A DNA stretch of 34,167 nucleotides from Actinomycetota bacterium (GTDB lineage Bacteria; Actinomycetota; Thermoleophilia; Gaiellales; Gaiellaceae). The position numbers and the translations under genes are program-made. The stretch covers positions 1-34,167 of the forward strand of contig VAYM01000158.1 in NCBI GenBank assembly GCA_005884945.1, given 5' to 3'. Below, in pieces: positions 7,291 through 15,941 of the stretch (positions are counted from its first letter, which is position 1; each line of letters begins with the position of its first letter). The notes under the pieces are model-generated. The model had not been told where the DNA came from and searched no databases. It saw nothing but the letters and a program-made list of their open reading frames with translations.

Positions 7291-7763
7291 GCAACCATCG
7301 CGCCGAGTTCCGCCGGCTCGAGTTGCGCGACCTGAACGCGATCGAGCAGATCGAGCGCGCGTCGTATCCGACGCCCTGGTCGCGGTCGATGTTCGCCGGC
7401 GAGCTCGCGAAGCCGTCGTCGCTGTCCCTCGGCGCGTTCGATCCTGAATCCGGTGAGCTGCTCGGCTATCTGATCATCTCCCGCTACGTCGACGCGTGGC
7501 ACGTGATGAACGTCGCGGTCGCGCCGGGCCATCGCCGGCGCAAGATCGCGTCGATGTTGCTCGACCATCTGTTCGAGCTCACCGCGGGCGAAGGGCGCCG
7601 CGGCTACACGCTCGAGGTTCGCGTCTCCAACGACGTCGCGATCCGCCTCTACGAGCGCGCGGGATTCAAGCCGCGCGGAATCCGGCGCGGGTACTACACC
7701 GACAATCGCGAGGACGCGCTGATCATGTGGCGCGATCCCGAGCCCGCTCGCGCACCGACGTGA
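7287..7763 (+). CDS. rimI: ribosomal-protein-alanine N-acetyltransferase RimI-like
   Basis: A 158-residue GNAT acetyltransferase of the RimI type, which in E. coli acetylates the N-terminal Ala of ribosomal protein S18. Motifs are RRLELRDLNAIEQIERASYPTPW (residues 9-31, the F/YxxPW acceptor-site phrase), WHVMNVAVAPGHRRRKIASMLL (acetyl-CoA loop) and LEVRVSNDVAIRLYERAGF. The loop reads RRRKIA, whereas the usual RimI form has Gly in place of the Lys. ATG 7287 overlaps the tsaB stop and its own TGA overlaps the tsaD GTG, so it is embedded in the t6A operon, a common arrangement in bacteria. Whether S18 is the substrate here is inferred from family and context. Confidence 0.92.
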   Translation: MSNHRAEFRRLELRDLNAIEQIERASYPTPWSRSMFAGELAKPSSLSLGAFDPESGELLGYLIISRYVDAWHVMNVAVAPGHRRRKIASMLLDHLFELTAGEGRRGYTLEVRVSNDVAIRLYERAGFKPRGIRRGYYTDNREDALIMWRDPEPARAPT

Positions 7764-8728
7764 TCCTCGGAATCGAGACGTCCTGCGACGAAACCGCCGC
7801 CGCGGTGATCACGCAGGAAGGCGCGATCCGCTCGAGCGTCGTTTCCTCGCAGGCGGACCTGCACGCGCGCTACGGCGGCGTCGTCCCCGAGGTCGCGTCG
7901 CGGCGTCATCTCGAGCTCGTCGTGCCGGTCGTGCGCGCGGCGCTCGCCGAAGGAGAGGCGACGCTCGACGATGTGGAGCTCGTCGCTGTGACGGCCGGCC
8001 CCGGGCTCATCGGCGCACTGCTCGTCGGCGTCGCCGCGGCGAAGGCGCTCGCGTGGTCGCGAAGACTGCCGCTCGCGGCGGTCGACCACCTGCAGGGGCA
8101 CGTTGCGTCCCTGTACCTCGAGCCGGATCCACTCGAGCCTCCGTTCGTCTGCCTGCTCGCGAGCGGCGGCCACACGCTCCTCCTCGACGTGCGCGATCGC
8201 TCCGCTCGTCCGCGAGTCCTCGGCTCGACGCTCGACGACGCGGCGGGGGAGGCGTTCGACAAGGGCGCGCGGCTCCTCGGGCTCGGCTATCCCGGCGGTG
8301 CCGCGGTCGACCGTCTCGCGCGGGAAGGCGATCCCGACGCGTACGCGTTTCCGGTCGCGCGCGTTCCCGGTCTCGACTTCTCGTTCTCCGGCTTGAAGAC
8401 CTCGCTCCTGTACGCCGTTCGCGAGCTCGACGCCGACGAGGTGGAACCTCGCCGCGCCGATCTCGCCGCGAGCTACCAGCGCGCGATCGTGCGCGCGCTC
8501 GTCGAGCGCACGCGGGAGGCCGCGGCCTCTGTCCGCGCGGAACGCATCGCCGTCGTCGGCGGCGTGGCGGCAAACTCCGAGCTGCGCGCCGCTCTTCCGG
8601 ATGCCGCGCTCGCTCCGCTTCCGCTCTGCACGGACAACGCCGCGATGATCGCGTCCGCCGCGCGTTTCACCGGGGCCATCTCCTATCCTCGTTATCTTGC
8701 ACTCGATGCGTATGCGTCTTCCGCGTGA
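7760..8728 (+). CDS. tsaD: tRNA N6-adenosine threonylcarbamoyltransferase TsaD
   Basis: TsaD transfers the threonylcarbamoyl group from its AMP intermediate to A37 of tRNA. The 322-residue product begins ILGIETSCDETAAAV, the family hallmark. It has the metal-binding HLQGH motif (about residues 109-114), the nucleotide loops LLASGGHTLLL and DDAAGEAFDKGARLLGLGYPGG, FSFSGLKTSLLY, VVGGVAANSELR, and CTDNAAMIA near the C-terminus. The GTG at 7760 overlaps the rimI stop (GTGA) and places the family N-terminus exactly at the start; longer upstream reading is spurious. The 3' end overlaps the start of the following protease by 23 bases. Confidence 0.97.
   Translation: MILGIETSCDETAAAVITQEGAIRSSVVSSQADLHARYGGVVPEVASRRHLELVVPVVRAALAEGEATLDDVELVAVTAGPGLIGALLVGVAAAKALAWSRRLPLAAVDHLQGHVASLYLEPDPLEPPFVCLLASGGHTLLLDVRDRSARPRVLGSTLDDAAGEAFDKGARLLGLGYPGGAAVDRLAREGDPDAYAFPVARVPGLDFSFSGLKTSLLYAVRELDADEVEPRRADLAASYQRAIVRALVERTREAAASVRAERIAVVGGVAANSELRAALPDAALAPLPLCTDNAAMIASAARFTGAISYPRYLALDAYASSA
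8693..8698 (+). promoter_or_regulatory. -10 element TATCTT, leaderless start inside tsaD
   Basis: TATCTT is 7 bases before ATG 8706; another hexamer, TATCCT, lies at 8684-8689. Both fall in the last codons of tsaD, so the protease gene would have its own promoter within its neighbour. Confidence 0.45.
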
Positions 8729-11288
8729 GCCCGCCCACGCGCTGACGCTGGCCGCGCTGACGGCTGCCGTCGCGCTGATCCTGATCGCGGCGGGCGGCAA
8801 CGGGTCGAGCAACTCCGTCGCGATCGGCGCGGCGAGCTGGAAAGGGCTCGCCGGCTCGCAGCGTCCTCGCGTCGCCGTGGGCCAGCGCGTGATCGTCCTG
8901 CTCAACGCACCCTCGCTCGCCGACCGGCTCGGGGACGTCGGCGGTCTCGCGACCGACGAGCAGGAGCGGCGCTGGACGGCGACGTCGCTCGCATCACAGA
9001 GACTCCTGATCTCGCGGCTCGCCGTGGAAGGCGTCGGCGTGCAGCCGGAGTTCAGCTACACGCACGCCGTCAACGGGTTCTCCGCCGCGTTCGACGCGAA
9101 CGGCCTCGCACTTCTGGAGCGCTCGCCGGAGGTCGCCGGCGTCTATCCCGTGCGCGCGGCGTATCCGGCCTCGATCCCGTCGTCCCTGACGAGCGGGCTC
9201 GCGCCGGGGTTCGGACATCCGCCGGACACCGGCCTGTCGTCCGAGGACGGACGGGGTGTCACCGTCGCCGTTCTCGACACCGGCGTCGATCGCGCGCAGC
9301 CGTTCCTGCGGGGACGCGTGACCCGCGGAATCGACATCGTCGGCGGCAGTCGCGACGCCGACGCCGCGCCGAATCCGGACGAGCCCGCGCTCGTCGAGCG
9401 CCACGGAACCGAGATGGCGGGCCTGATCGTCGGCTCCGGCGGACCAGGCGGCATGGCCGGCGTCGCTCCGGGTGCGACGGTCCTCCCGATCCGCGTCGCG
9501 GGTTGGCAGCGCGACGCGTCCGGTCGGTGGTCCGTGTACGCACGGACGGATCAGGTTCTCGCCGGGATCGATCGCGCGGTCGACCCGAACGACGACGGCG
9601 ACGCGCACGACGCGGCGCGCGTCGCACTCGTCGCGCTTGCCGAGCCGTTCGCGGCGTTCACCGACGGGCCGCTCGCGCGCGCGGCCGCGGGCGCGCTCCG
9701 GCTCGACACGGTCGTCGTCGCGCCGGCCGGGAACGACGGGCCTGCGGGACCGTCGTACGGAAGCATCTCGGGGCCCGGCGGCGCCGGCGCCGCCCTGACC
9801 GTCGGCGCGGCGGACCTCCGCGCGGACTACGCGGAGGCGCGCGTCGTCGTGCGCGCGGGCCTGGCCGTCGAGTTCGACCAGGTCGTGCCGCTCGCTGCGC
9901 CGGCCTTCCCGCGCAAGGCGGTCGATTCCGCTGTCGCCGCGCCGCGGACCGCCGGCGCCGCGGGGGAAGCGCCCGCGGGATCGGTGCCGCTCGTGAACTT
10001 CTTCGACCGTCGCGGCCGCGACATCGTCGCAGGGCGTGCGGCGCTCGTGCCGCTCGGCTCGGATCCGGCGACGACCTTCTCGAATGCTGCCCTTGCGGGC
10101 GCGAGCTCAGTGCTCTTCTACGGCGGCAGCGTGCCGGGCGGCGCGCTTCGCCTCGACCAGAGCGCGCCGATTCCAGCGGTGTCGATTCCGGACGCGACCG
10201 CGCAGACGATCCTGACGCGGCTCCGCGCCGGAGTTCCGGTCAGCGTGTCGATCGGAGCCGCGGACGATGCCGCGAACAACGCCGACGACCGCGTCGCGCG
10301 CTTCTCGTCGACCGGGCTTGCATTCGACGGACGGGTCAAGCCGGACCTCGTCGCGCCGGGTGTCGGGCTCGGCACGTCCGAGCCGACCGGGAGCACCGGC
10401 TCCGCGCCCTACGGGACCGTCAACGGCACGAGCGCCGCCGCCGCAGTCGTCGCCGGAGACGCGGCGTTGCTCGCGCAGGCGCGCCCGGATCTCGACGCGG
10501 AGTCCCTGAAAGGAGTGCTCGTCGGCGCCGCGCGGCCGCTGCCGAGCGATCCCGTCACGGCGCAGGGCGCGGGTCTCGTCGACGTCGGCGCCGCCGCCGC
10601 CACCGAAGTGACCGCGCTCCCGACGTCGCTTGCACTCGGGCGCGCGACGGGCACGAAGTGGCACACGACGCAGCAGTTGCAAGTGCGGAACGTGTCCGTG
10701 CGCCGGCTTCGCCTCTCCCTCGACGTCGAGGTCGCGGGCGAAGGCGCGGCCGCGATCGACTTCAGGATCCGTCCGCAGCAGTTCTTCCTCGGTGCCGGTC
10801 GCACGATCAACTTCCATCTGACGGCGCGCGTGACGAGCGCGATCGACGGCGACGCACCGGTCCAGGGATATCTCGTCGTCCAACCCGAAGCGGGGAACGA
10901 GATCCGCGTTCCCTGGGTGATCACGTTCGGCCCGCCCGAGCACGCTGCGCTGAACAACGTGCGTCTTTCGTCGCGCGCGCTCAAGCCGTCGGACACGCAA
11001 CCGGCGTTGCTGAGCTTCGTCGCGGGCGCGGTACCGCGATCGGACACGGGTCAGGACGTCCAGGCCGTGCAGCAGCTCGACCTCGAGCTGTGGAGCCCGA
11101 CCGGCGGACGCATCGGGCTGCTCGCTCGCATGCGCGACGTGTTGCCGGGCAGGTATTCGTACGGCGTGACCGGTCGCGACCCGACGGGGTCCCTCCTTCC
11201 ACCGGGTGACTACACGCTCAAGCTGATCGCCTATCCCACCGACAGGAGCGGTACGACCGTTCGGACGGTGCCCTTCACGATCGAGTAG
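8706..11288 (+). CDS. secreted/membrane-anchored S8 subtilisin-like serine protease
   Basis: An 860-residue subtilase. Residues 1-30 form a signal or anchor segment (LTLAALTAAVALILIAAGG). A propeptide-like region with an inhibitor-I9 flavour (FSYTHAVNGFSAAF) follows to about 150. The catalytic triad is visible: Asp in VAVLDTGVD (about D191), His in ERHGTEMAG (about H233) and Ser in VNGTSAAAA (about S576), with the oxyanion Asn in APAGNDGP. About 200 residues between the Asn and Ser motifs look like an inserted PA domain (SVLFYGGSVPGGA). The rest, from about 640, is beta-rich, like the Fn3 tails of cucumisin-type subtilases. ATG 8706 is preferred because a -10 hexamer lies 7 bases upstream; ATG 8712 or TTG 8697 are alternatives. 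Its substrate is unknown. Confidence 0.92.
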   Translation: MRMRLPREPAHALTLAALTAAVALILIAAGGNGSSNSVAIGAASWKGLAGSQRPRVAVGQRVIVLLNAPSLADRLGDVGGLATDEQERRWTATSLASQRLLISRLAVEGVGVQPEFSYTHAVNGFSAAFDANGLALLERSPEVAGVYPVRAAYPASIPSSLTSGLAPGFGHPPDTGLSSEDGRGVTVAVLDTGVDRAQPFLRGRVTRGIDIVGGSRDADAAPNPDEPALVERHGTEMAGLIVGSGGPGGMAGVAPGATVLPIRVAGWQRDASGRWSVYARTDQVLAGIDRAVDPNDDGDAHDAARVALVALAEPFAAFTDGPLARAAAGALRLDTVVVAPAGNDGPAGPSYGSISGPGGAGAALTVGAADLRADYAEARVVVRAGLAVEFDQVVPLAAPAFPRKAVDSAVAAPRTAGAAGEAPAGSVPLVNFFDRRGRDIVAGRAALVPLGSDPATTFSNAALAGASSVLFYGGSVPGGALRLDQSAPIPAVSIPDATAQTILTRLRAGVPVSVSIGAADDAANNADDRVARFSSTGLAFDGRVKPDLVAPGVGLGTSEPTGSTGSAPYGTVNGTSAAAAVVAGDAALLAQARPDLDAESLKGVLVGAARPLPSDPVTAQGAGLVDVGAAAATEVTALPTSLALGRATGTKWHTTQQLQVRNVSVRRLRLSLDVEVAGEGAAAIDFRIRPQQFFLGAGRTINFHLTARVTSAIDGDAPVQGYLVVQPEAGNEIRVPWVITFGPPEHAALNNVRLSSRALKPSDTQPALLSFVAGAVPRSDTGQDVQAVQQLDLELWSPTGGRIGLLARMRDVLPGRYSYGVTGRDPTGSLLPPGDYTLKLIAYPTDRSGTTVRTVPFTIE

Positions 11289-11340
11289 GGTCCTCCGGCC
11301 AGGCAAAAAACGGCCCATTTGCGCGGCAAAAGGAGTACAC

Positions 11341-12615
11341 GTGACCACGGTTGAAGCTCCGGTTTCCCACCTCCGGGAGAACCCGTACGACATCGCGAAG
11401 CAACAGCTGCGGCGCGTCGCGGAGACGTTTGCGATCGATCCGAACCTCGTCAACGTCTTGCAGGAGTGCAAGAAGGCACTCGTCGTCTCGGTCCCGGTCG
11501 CGATGGACGACGGTACGACGCGCGTCTTCCAGGGGTATCGCGTCACGCACAACGTCGCGCGTGGGCCGTCGAAGGGAGGGATCCGCTACCACCCGGACGT
11601 AACGCTCGACGAAGTGAAGGCGCTCGCGATGTGGATGACGTGGAAGTGCGCCCTCTCCGGCATCCCGTTCGGCGGCGCCAAGGGCGGCGTCGTCTGCAAT
11701 CCCAAGCGAATGAGCGAGGGCGAGCTCCAGCGCATGACGCGCCGGTTCACGAGCGAGATCATCAACGAGATCGGTCCGGAGCGTGACATCCCCGCGCCCG
11801 ACGTCGGCACGGACGGCCGCGTGATGGCGTGGATCTTCGACACGTATTCGATGAACAAAGGTCACTCGGTGCTCGGCGTCGTCACAGGGAAGCCGCTGAC
11901 GATCGGCGGGTCGCTCGGGCGCGAGGAGGCGACTGCGCGCGGCGCGCTCTATTGCGTGCGCGAGGCGGCGCGCAAGAAGCGGATGCCGATCAACGAGACG
12001 CGCGTGGCGGTGCAGGGCTTCGGCAACGTCGGCTCGTTCCTCGCGAAGTTCCTCGCGGAGGACGGCGCGACGGTGATCGCGGTTTCGGACTCGGTTTCGG
12101 GTCTCTACAACCCGAACGGGATCGACGTGCAGGCCGCGATCGCGCACAAGCGCGAGACGGGGTCGCTGGCCGGGTTCCGCGGTGCCGAGCCGATCTCGAA
12201 CGACGACCTCCTTCTGCTCGACTGCGACGTGCTCGCTCCGTGCGCCCTCGAGCAGGTGATCACCGAGGCGAACGCGCCGCAGGTGAAGGCGAAGATCATC
12301 GTCGAGGGCGCGAACGGGCCGATCACCCCGGCCGCCGACGACATCCTCGAGGAGAAGGGCGTTCTCGTCCTGCCCGACATCCTCGCGAACGCGGGCGGCG
12401 TCGTCGTCTCCTACTTCGAGTGGGTGCAGGGCCTGCAGGAGTACTTCTGGAAGGAGGCCGAGGTGAACGCGAAGCTGAACGACATCGTCACGCGCGCGTT
12501 CAACGAGACGTGGGCGACCATGGAGTCCCGCGGCACGTCGATGCGCCTGGCCGCATACGGCCTGGCGGTGCGCCGGGTCGCCGAGGCGACGACGACGCGC
12601 GGCATCTATCCCTGA
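11341..12615 (+). CDS. glutamate dehydrogenase (Glu/Leu/Phe/Val family)
   Basis: A 424-residue dehydrogenase that interconverts glutamate and 2-oxoglutarate plus ammonia with NAD(P). The dimerisation and substrate domain carries GPSKGGIRYHPDV, the catalytic-Lys motif IPFGGAKGGVVCNP (about residues 109-122) and PAPDVGTDGRVMAWIFDTYS. The cofactor domain has VQGFGNVGSFLAKFLAEDGA (GxGxxG type) and ANAGGVVVSYFEWVQ. Length and motifs match hexameric GDHs of about 420 residues. GTG 11341 is preceded at a 5-base distance by the strong Shine-Dalgarno AAAAGGAG (11328-11335), so this gene is not leaderless. The 52-base gap before it holds an A6 run but no clear -10. Cofactor preference cannot be read with certainty. 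Confidence 0.94.
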   Translation: MTTVEAPVSHLRENPYDIAKQQLRRVAETFAIDPNLVNVLQECKKALVVSVPVAMDDGTTRVFQGYRVTHNVARGPSKGGIRYHPDVTLDEVKALAMWMTWKCALSGIPFGGAKGGVVCNPKRMSEGELQRMTRRFTSEIINEIGPERDIPAPDVGTDGRVMAWIFDTYSMNKGHSVLGVVTGKPLTIGGSLGREEATARGALYCVREAARKKRMPINETRVAVQGFGNVGSFLAKFLAEDGATVIAVSDSVSGLYNPNGIDVQAAIAHKRETGSLAGFRGAEPISNDDLLLLDCDVLAPCALEQVITEANAPQVKAKIIVEGANGPITPAADDILEEKGVLVLPDILANAGGVVVSYFEWVQGLQEYFWKEAEVNAKLNDIVTRAFNETWATMESRGTSMRLAAYGLAVRRVAEATTTRGIYP

Positions 12616-12652
12616 GCAAAGGGCCAGGCCTCGGGTCTGACCCTGATCGAGC

Positions 12653-12895
12653 GTGAAGCGCGTTCTCCTTTACCACTCCGCCGGCTGTCACCTCTGCGAG
12701 CGGGCGCGTGACGTCGTCGCGAGTGTGCGCGTCGAGGTGCCGTTCGAGCTGGAGGAGATCGACATCACCGACAATCCGGCGCTCGAGGCCGAGTACCGCG
12801 AATGGCTTCCTGTGGTCGAGATCGACGGCGACCGTGCCTTCGTCTACTACGTAGACGAGGCCGCATTTCGACGCAAGGTTGCGGCACAAAGTTAG
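12653..12895 (+). CDS. glutaredoxin-like DUF836 protein
   Basis: An 80-residue thioredoxin-fold protein of the DUF836/glutaredoxin-like type. It opens KRVLLYHSAGCHLCERARDV, with a CHLC redox pair at residues 12-15. A second strand, ELEEIDITDNPALEAEYREW, and the cis-Pro loop LPVVEIDGDRAFVY follow. Proteins like this often sit beside rex in actinobacteria and are presumed to be small thiol redox proteins, though none is well characterised. The start is GTG 12653, 37 bases after gdh; no good ribosome binding site or -10 is seen, so it may be cotranscribed with gdh. Confidence 0.88.
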   Translation: MKRVLLYHSAGCHLCERARDVVASVRVEVPFELEEIDITDNPALEAEYREWLPVVEIDGDRAFVYYVDEAAFRRKVAAQS

Positions 12896-12928
12896 GCGCA
12901 GGTGAACCGCGACGCGGCTTCGGCCGCG

Positions 12929-12939
12929 GCTGATACAAC
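12929..12939 (+). promoter_or_regulatory. probable extended -10 TGATACAAC for rex
   Basis: GCTGATACAAC is identical to the string before rimI. It predicts a transcript start near 12946, leaving a 5' leader of about 30 bases with the GAGGAG that precedes GTG 12978. Confidence 0.4.
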
Positions 12940-12977
12940 TGCCGCCGTTGTTACAAGCTGCTGAACCGAGGAGTCAG

Positions 12978-13598
12978 GTGGCGGATCGGTTGACGGTGGG
13001 AGTCGCTGCTCGGCTGTCGCGGTACCTCCAGGTGCTGACACAGTCCAAGAAGATGGGCAAAGAGCGGATCTCCTCCCAGGAACTGTCCGACTACACCAAC
13101 ATCAACGCGACGCAGATCCGCCGCGACCTGTCCGCCTTCGGCAAGTTCGGGAAGCGCGGCGTGGGCTACAACATCGACTCGCTGCTCGGCGAGATCCGGA
13201 AGATCCTCCGCACCCAGGGGCAGCACAACATCGCCCTCATCGGCGCCGGCCGGCTGGGACAGGCGATCGCGAGCTCGTCGATCTTCGCCGAGCACGGCAT
13301 CAACATCGCGGCCGTCTTCGACACGGATCCCGAGAAGGTCGGGCTGACCGTCGGCAGCCACCCGGTGAGCCCCTACGAGCGCCTGCCGGAGATCGTCCGC
13401 GAGAAGAACATCATCGTCGGCGTGATCGCGGTGCCGGCCGACAACGCACAGGAGGTCGCGGACGAACTCGTCGCGTCCGACGTGAAAATCGTCTTCAACT
13501 ACTCCGAGGCCCTGCTCGACGTTCCCTCGGACGTGGCGGTGCACACGTCCAATCCGGCGGTCGAGCTCCTCTACGCGCTCTACTTCCACCTAACGTAA
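12978..13598 (+). CDS. rex: redox-sensing transcriptional repressor Rex
   Basis: Rex represses respiratory and fermentative genes and is released from DNA when NADH rises. The 206-residue product has an N-terminal winged helix (LSRYLQVLTQSKK, then ISSQELSDYTNINATQIRRD, residues about 30-50) and a Rossmann domain with IALIGAGRLGQAI and the phrase FDTDPEKVG. The C-terminal helix NPAVELLYALYFHL is the domain-swapped part of the dimer. GTG 12978 is chosen because GAGGAG (12968-12973) lies 4 bases upstream and MADRLTVGVAARLSRYL matches the usual length. A TTG at 12948 would add 10 residues. I see no canonical Rex operator of the TTGTGN6CACAA type before it. Confidence 0.94.
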   Translation: MADRLTVGVAARLSRYLQVLTQSKKMGKERISSQELSDYTNINATQIRRDLSAFGKFGKRGVGYNIDSLLGEIRKILRTQGQHNIALIGAGRLGQAIASSSIFAEHGINIAAVFDTDPEKVGLTVGSHPVSPYERLPEIVREKNIIVGVIAVPADNAQEVADELVASDVKIVFNYSEALLDVPSDVAVHTSNPAVELLYALYFHLT

Positions 13599-13608
13599 CG
13601 CCGCCGCC

Positions 13609-14782
13609 GTGCGGATCCTGCTGTGGCACGGCTACCTGCTCGGCGGGACGGGCTCGAACGTCTACACGCGTGCGCTCTCCCGCGAGTGGAGCCGCGCGGG
13701 ACACGACGTCGTCGTCTTCTGCCAGGAGCCGCACCCCGAGGAGTACGACCTCGAGGGTGCGCGCGTCGTCCGAGGGGACATCGGCGGGCTGTTGCCGGTG
13801 TTCGTCCTCGACCGCTACGAAGGCGTGGAGGCGAAGCTGCTGCAGGACTTCACGCGCGAGGAGCGCGAGCGGTACGTGGAGCTGAACGCCCGCGCTCTGC
13901 GCGAAGAGCTGTCAGCGGATGTCGTCTTCGCGAACCACGTGCTGCTCGGCGGTCCGGTCGCGGCCGCTACGGGCGCGCGCTACGCAGTGAAGGCGCACGG
14001 CTCCGAGTTGGAGTACTCGATGCGCGGGAACGCGGAGCTGTCGGCGTGGGGGAGGGAGACGCTCGCAGGCGCGGAGGCCGTCTTCGTCGGCTCGGCGCAC
14101 ATCCGGCACGTGCTCGAAGAAGTCGTCGGCCACGTCGACCGCGTTCACGAGGTGCCGCCCGGCGTGGACATCGACGCGTTTCGCCCGGAGCCACGCGACG
14201 CGGCGCTCGCGGCGCTGCTCGACGAGGCGCGCCGAGATCCGCCGAACCCCGGCAACGCCAACGAGCGCCTGCCGGACGCGGACAACACGCACCGGCTCGC
14301 CGAGTTCCTCGCCGCCGACGAGCCCACCGTCGTCTACTTCGGGAAGCTGCTCTACAACAAGGGACGAGCTCGAGCGGACCGCGCCGGCGCGCACGCTCTT
14401 CACCGGCCCGCTGGAGCACCGCCACCTTCGGCATCTGTTGCCGCTCGCGGATGTCACCGTCGTCCCGTCGATCTTCCCGGAGGCGTTCGGCATGGTCGCG
14501 GCCGAGGCCGCCGCCGCGGGATCGCCGCCGCTGGTGGCGCGCCACTCCGGACTGTCGGAGATCGCCGAGGGGCTCGAAGCGGAGTACCCCGCAGCGCGTC
14601 GCGATCTGGCGAGCTTCACGACCGGCGATGCGGCCGAGCTCGCGCGAAAGCTCGACGCCCTGCTCGCGCTACCGCCGGCGGATCGCCGCAAGCTCGGCGA
14701 CGCGGCGAGGCGCGCAGCCGTCGAGCGCTGGAGTTGGCAGAGCGTCGCCGAAAGGCTGCTGGCGCCGCTTCAAATACGATAG
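13609..14782 (+). pseudogene. GT4-type glycosyltransferase, broken by internal deletion and frameshift
   Basis: The gene starts at GTG 13609 as a typical GT-B glycosyltransferase (LLWHGYLLGGTGSNVYTRAL, then VKAHGSELEYS and VHEVPPGVDIDAFRPEP). It stays in frame to FGKLLYNKG at about 14362. The reading frame then changes: the continuation DELERTAP, LFTGPLEHRHLRHLLPLADV and VPSIFPEAFGMVAAEAAAAG is found in the next frame from about 14368 to the TGA at 14780-14782. Family members normally have some 25-30 residues between those two parts, namely the strand-helix that follows the lysine loop of the donor domain. The damage therefore looks like a deletion of roughly 70-90 bases, not a single-base error. 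The untouched first frame would run to 14919 as nonsense. The EAFG donor motif survives but in the wrong frame, so no functional enzyme is expected. Confidence 0.8.
14775..14780 (+). promoter_or_regulatory. -10 element TACGAT, leaderless start
   Basis: TACGAT lies 6 bases before GTG 14787 and overlaps the last codons of the broken glycosyltransferase. It fixes the start of the GCS2 ligase. Confidence 0.55.
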
Positions 14783-14786
14783 TCAG

Positions 14787-15941
14787 GTGGGAGACGCGCA
14801 ACGCCTCGCGCCCGACGAGCAGATCGCGTTCGCCCGGGACGCCTTCGAGAACGCCGACGACCTCACGGTCGCCGTCGAAGAGGAGTTCGCGCTCCTCGAG
14901 CCCGACACGCTCGAGCTGACGAACCGCTTCGAGGAGCTGAAGGAGGCTGCAGCCGGCACCGAGCTCGACGAGCACCTCGTCGGCGAGCTGATCGCCTCCG
15001 AGATCGAGGTCAAGACAGGCCGCTGCGCGTCGTTCACCGAAGCGGCGGAGCGGATGGCCGAGCGCCGCTCGCAGCTCGGAGCGCTCGCCGACGCGCACGG
15101 CGTCGCGCTCGCGGCGACCGGGACCCACCCGTGGAGCCGCTGGCAGGACCAGCGGATCATCGACACGCCGCACTACCGGCGCAACGACGAGCTCCTCCGT
15201 TACGTCGTCTGGCGGAACAACAGCTTCGGCATCCACACGCACGTCGCGATCCGCGGCGCTGACCGCGCGATCGCCGTGTGCAACGCATTCCGCAACGTGC
15301 TGCCGGAGCTGCTCGCGCTCTCCGCGAGCTCACCCTTCGTCGAGGACGTCGTCACGGGTCTTCATTCGGCGCGCACGCAGATCTTCACGCGCATGTTCCC
15401 GCGCTGCGGCGTCCCCGACGCGTACGAGGACTGGAACGCGTTCGAGCAGTACGTTCGCTTCCTCTACGACACGCGTTCGATCGACGAGCACACGCAGCTG
15501 TGGTGGAGCGTCCGGCCGCACCTCGCGTTCCCGACCGTGGAGGTGCGCATCTGCGACGCGCAGCCGGATCTGCGCGAGGCGCAGGCGCTCGCGGCACTGA
15601 CGTACGCGCTGGCGACACGGTTCGCGCGGGCGGTCGACGAGGAAGAGCCGCTCCCGTCGCTGCCGCACCGCTTGATCGAGGAGAACACGTGGCGCGCAAT
15701 CCGGTACGGGCTGTCCGGGGAGCTGATCGACTTCGCGAGCGGCGACGTCGTCCCGGCGCGGGCGCGGATCGAGCAGCTGATCGAGTGGGTCGAGCCCGTC
15801 GCCGCCGAGATCGGCGCCGCGCAGTTCCTCGCGGTGCCGGCCGCCAACGCAGCGGAACGCCAGTACGCACGCCTGGAAGAGCTGCCGACGCACCGCGCCG
15901 TGTTCGCGGAGCTCGTACGCGTTCCGGAGCGCGTCGCATGA
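14787..15941 (+). CDS. carboxylate-amine ligase of the GCS2 family (YbdK/EgtA-like)
   Basis: A 384-residue ATP-dependent ligase of the glutamate-cysteine ligase 2 family. The N-terminal metal/ATP-binding phrase TVAVEEEFALLEPDT (about residues 29-43) is diagnostic. Further motifs are EIEVKTGRCASF, ATGTHPWSRW, FGIHTHVAIRG, and WWSVRPHLAFPTVEVRICDAQ. YbdK of E. coli has weak glutamate-cysteine ligase activity; other members make gamma-glutamylcysteine for ergothioneine or ligate other amino acids, so the substrate here cannot be fixed. The GTG start 14787 is set by the -10 hexamer 6 bases upstream; the open frame continues far upstream only as antiparallel noise through the glycosyltransferase. 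Its TGA overlaps the ATG of the VOC gene. Confidence 0.9.
   Translation: MGDAQRLAPDEQIAFARDAFENADDLTVAVEEEFALLEPDTLELTNRFEELKEAAAGTELDEHLVGELIASEIEVKTGRCASFTEAAERMAERRSQLGALADAHGVALAATGTHPWSRWQDQRIIDTPHYRRNDELLRYVVWRNNSFGIHTHVAIRGADRAIAVCNAFRNVLPELLALSASSPFVEDVVTGLHSARTQIFTRMFPRCGVPDAYEDWNAFEQYVRFLYDTRSIDEHTQLWWSVRPHLAFPTVEVRICDAQPDLREAQALAALTYALATRFARAVDEEEPLPSLPHRLIEENTWRAIRYGLSGELIDFASGDVVPARARIEQLIEWVEPVAAEIGAAQFLAVPAANAAERQYARLEELPTHRAVFAELVRVPERVA

Noticed and set aside
11301-11316. A6 run between GGCC repeats before gdh as a terminator
   Set aside because: On the plus strand the run is A, not T, and the flanking stem is only four bases.
12948-12956. Palindrome TTGTTACAA before rex as a Rex operator, and TTG 12948 as rex start
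   Set aside because: Known Rex sites have TTGTG and CACAA separated by six bases; this is too compact. GTG 12978 has a Shine-Dalgarno and gives the usual length.
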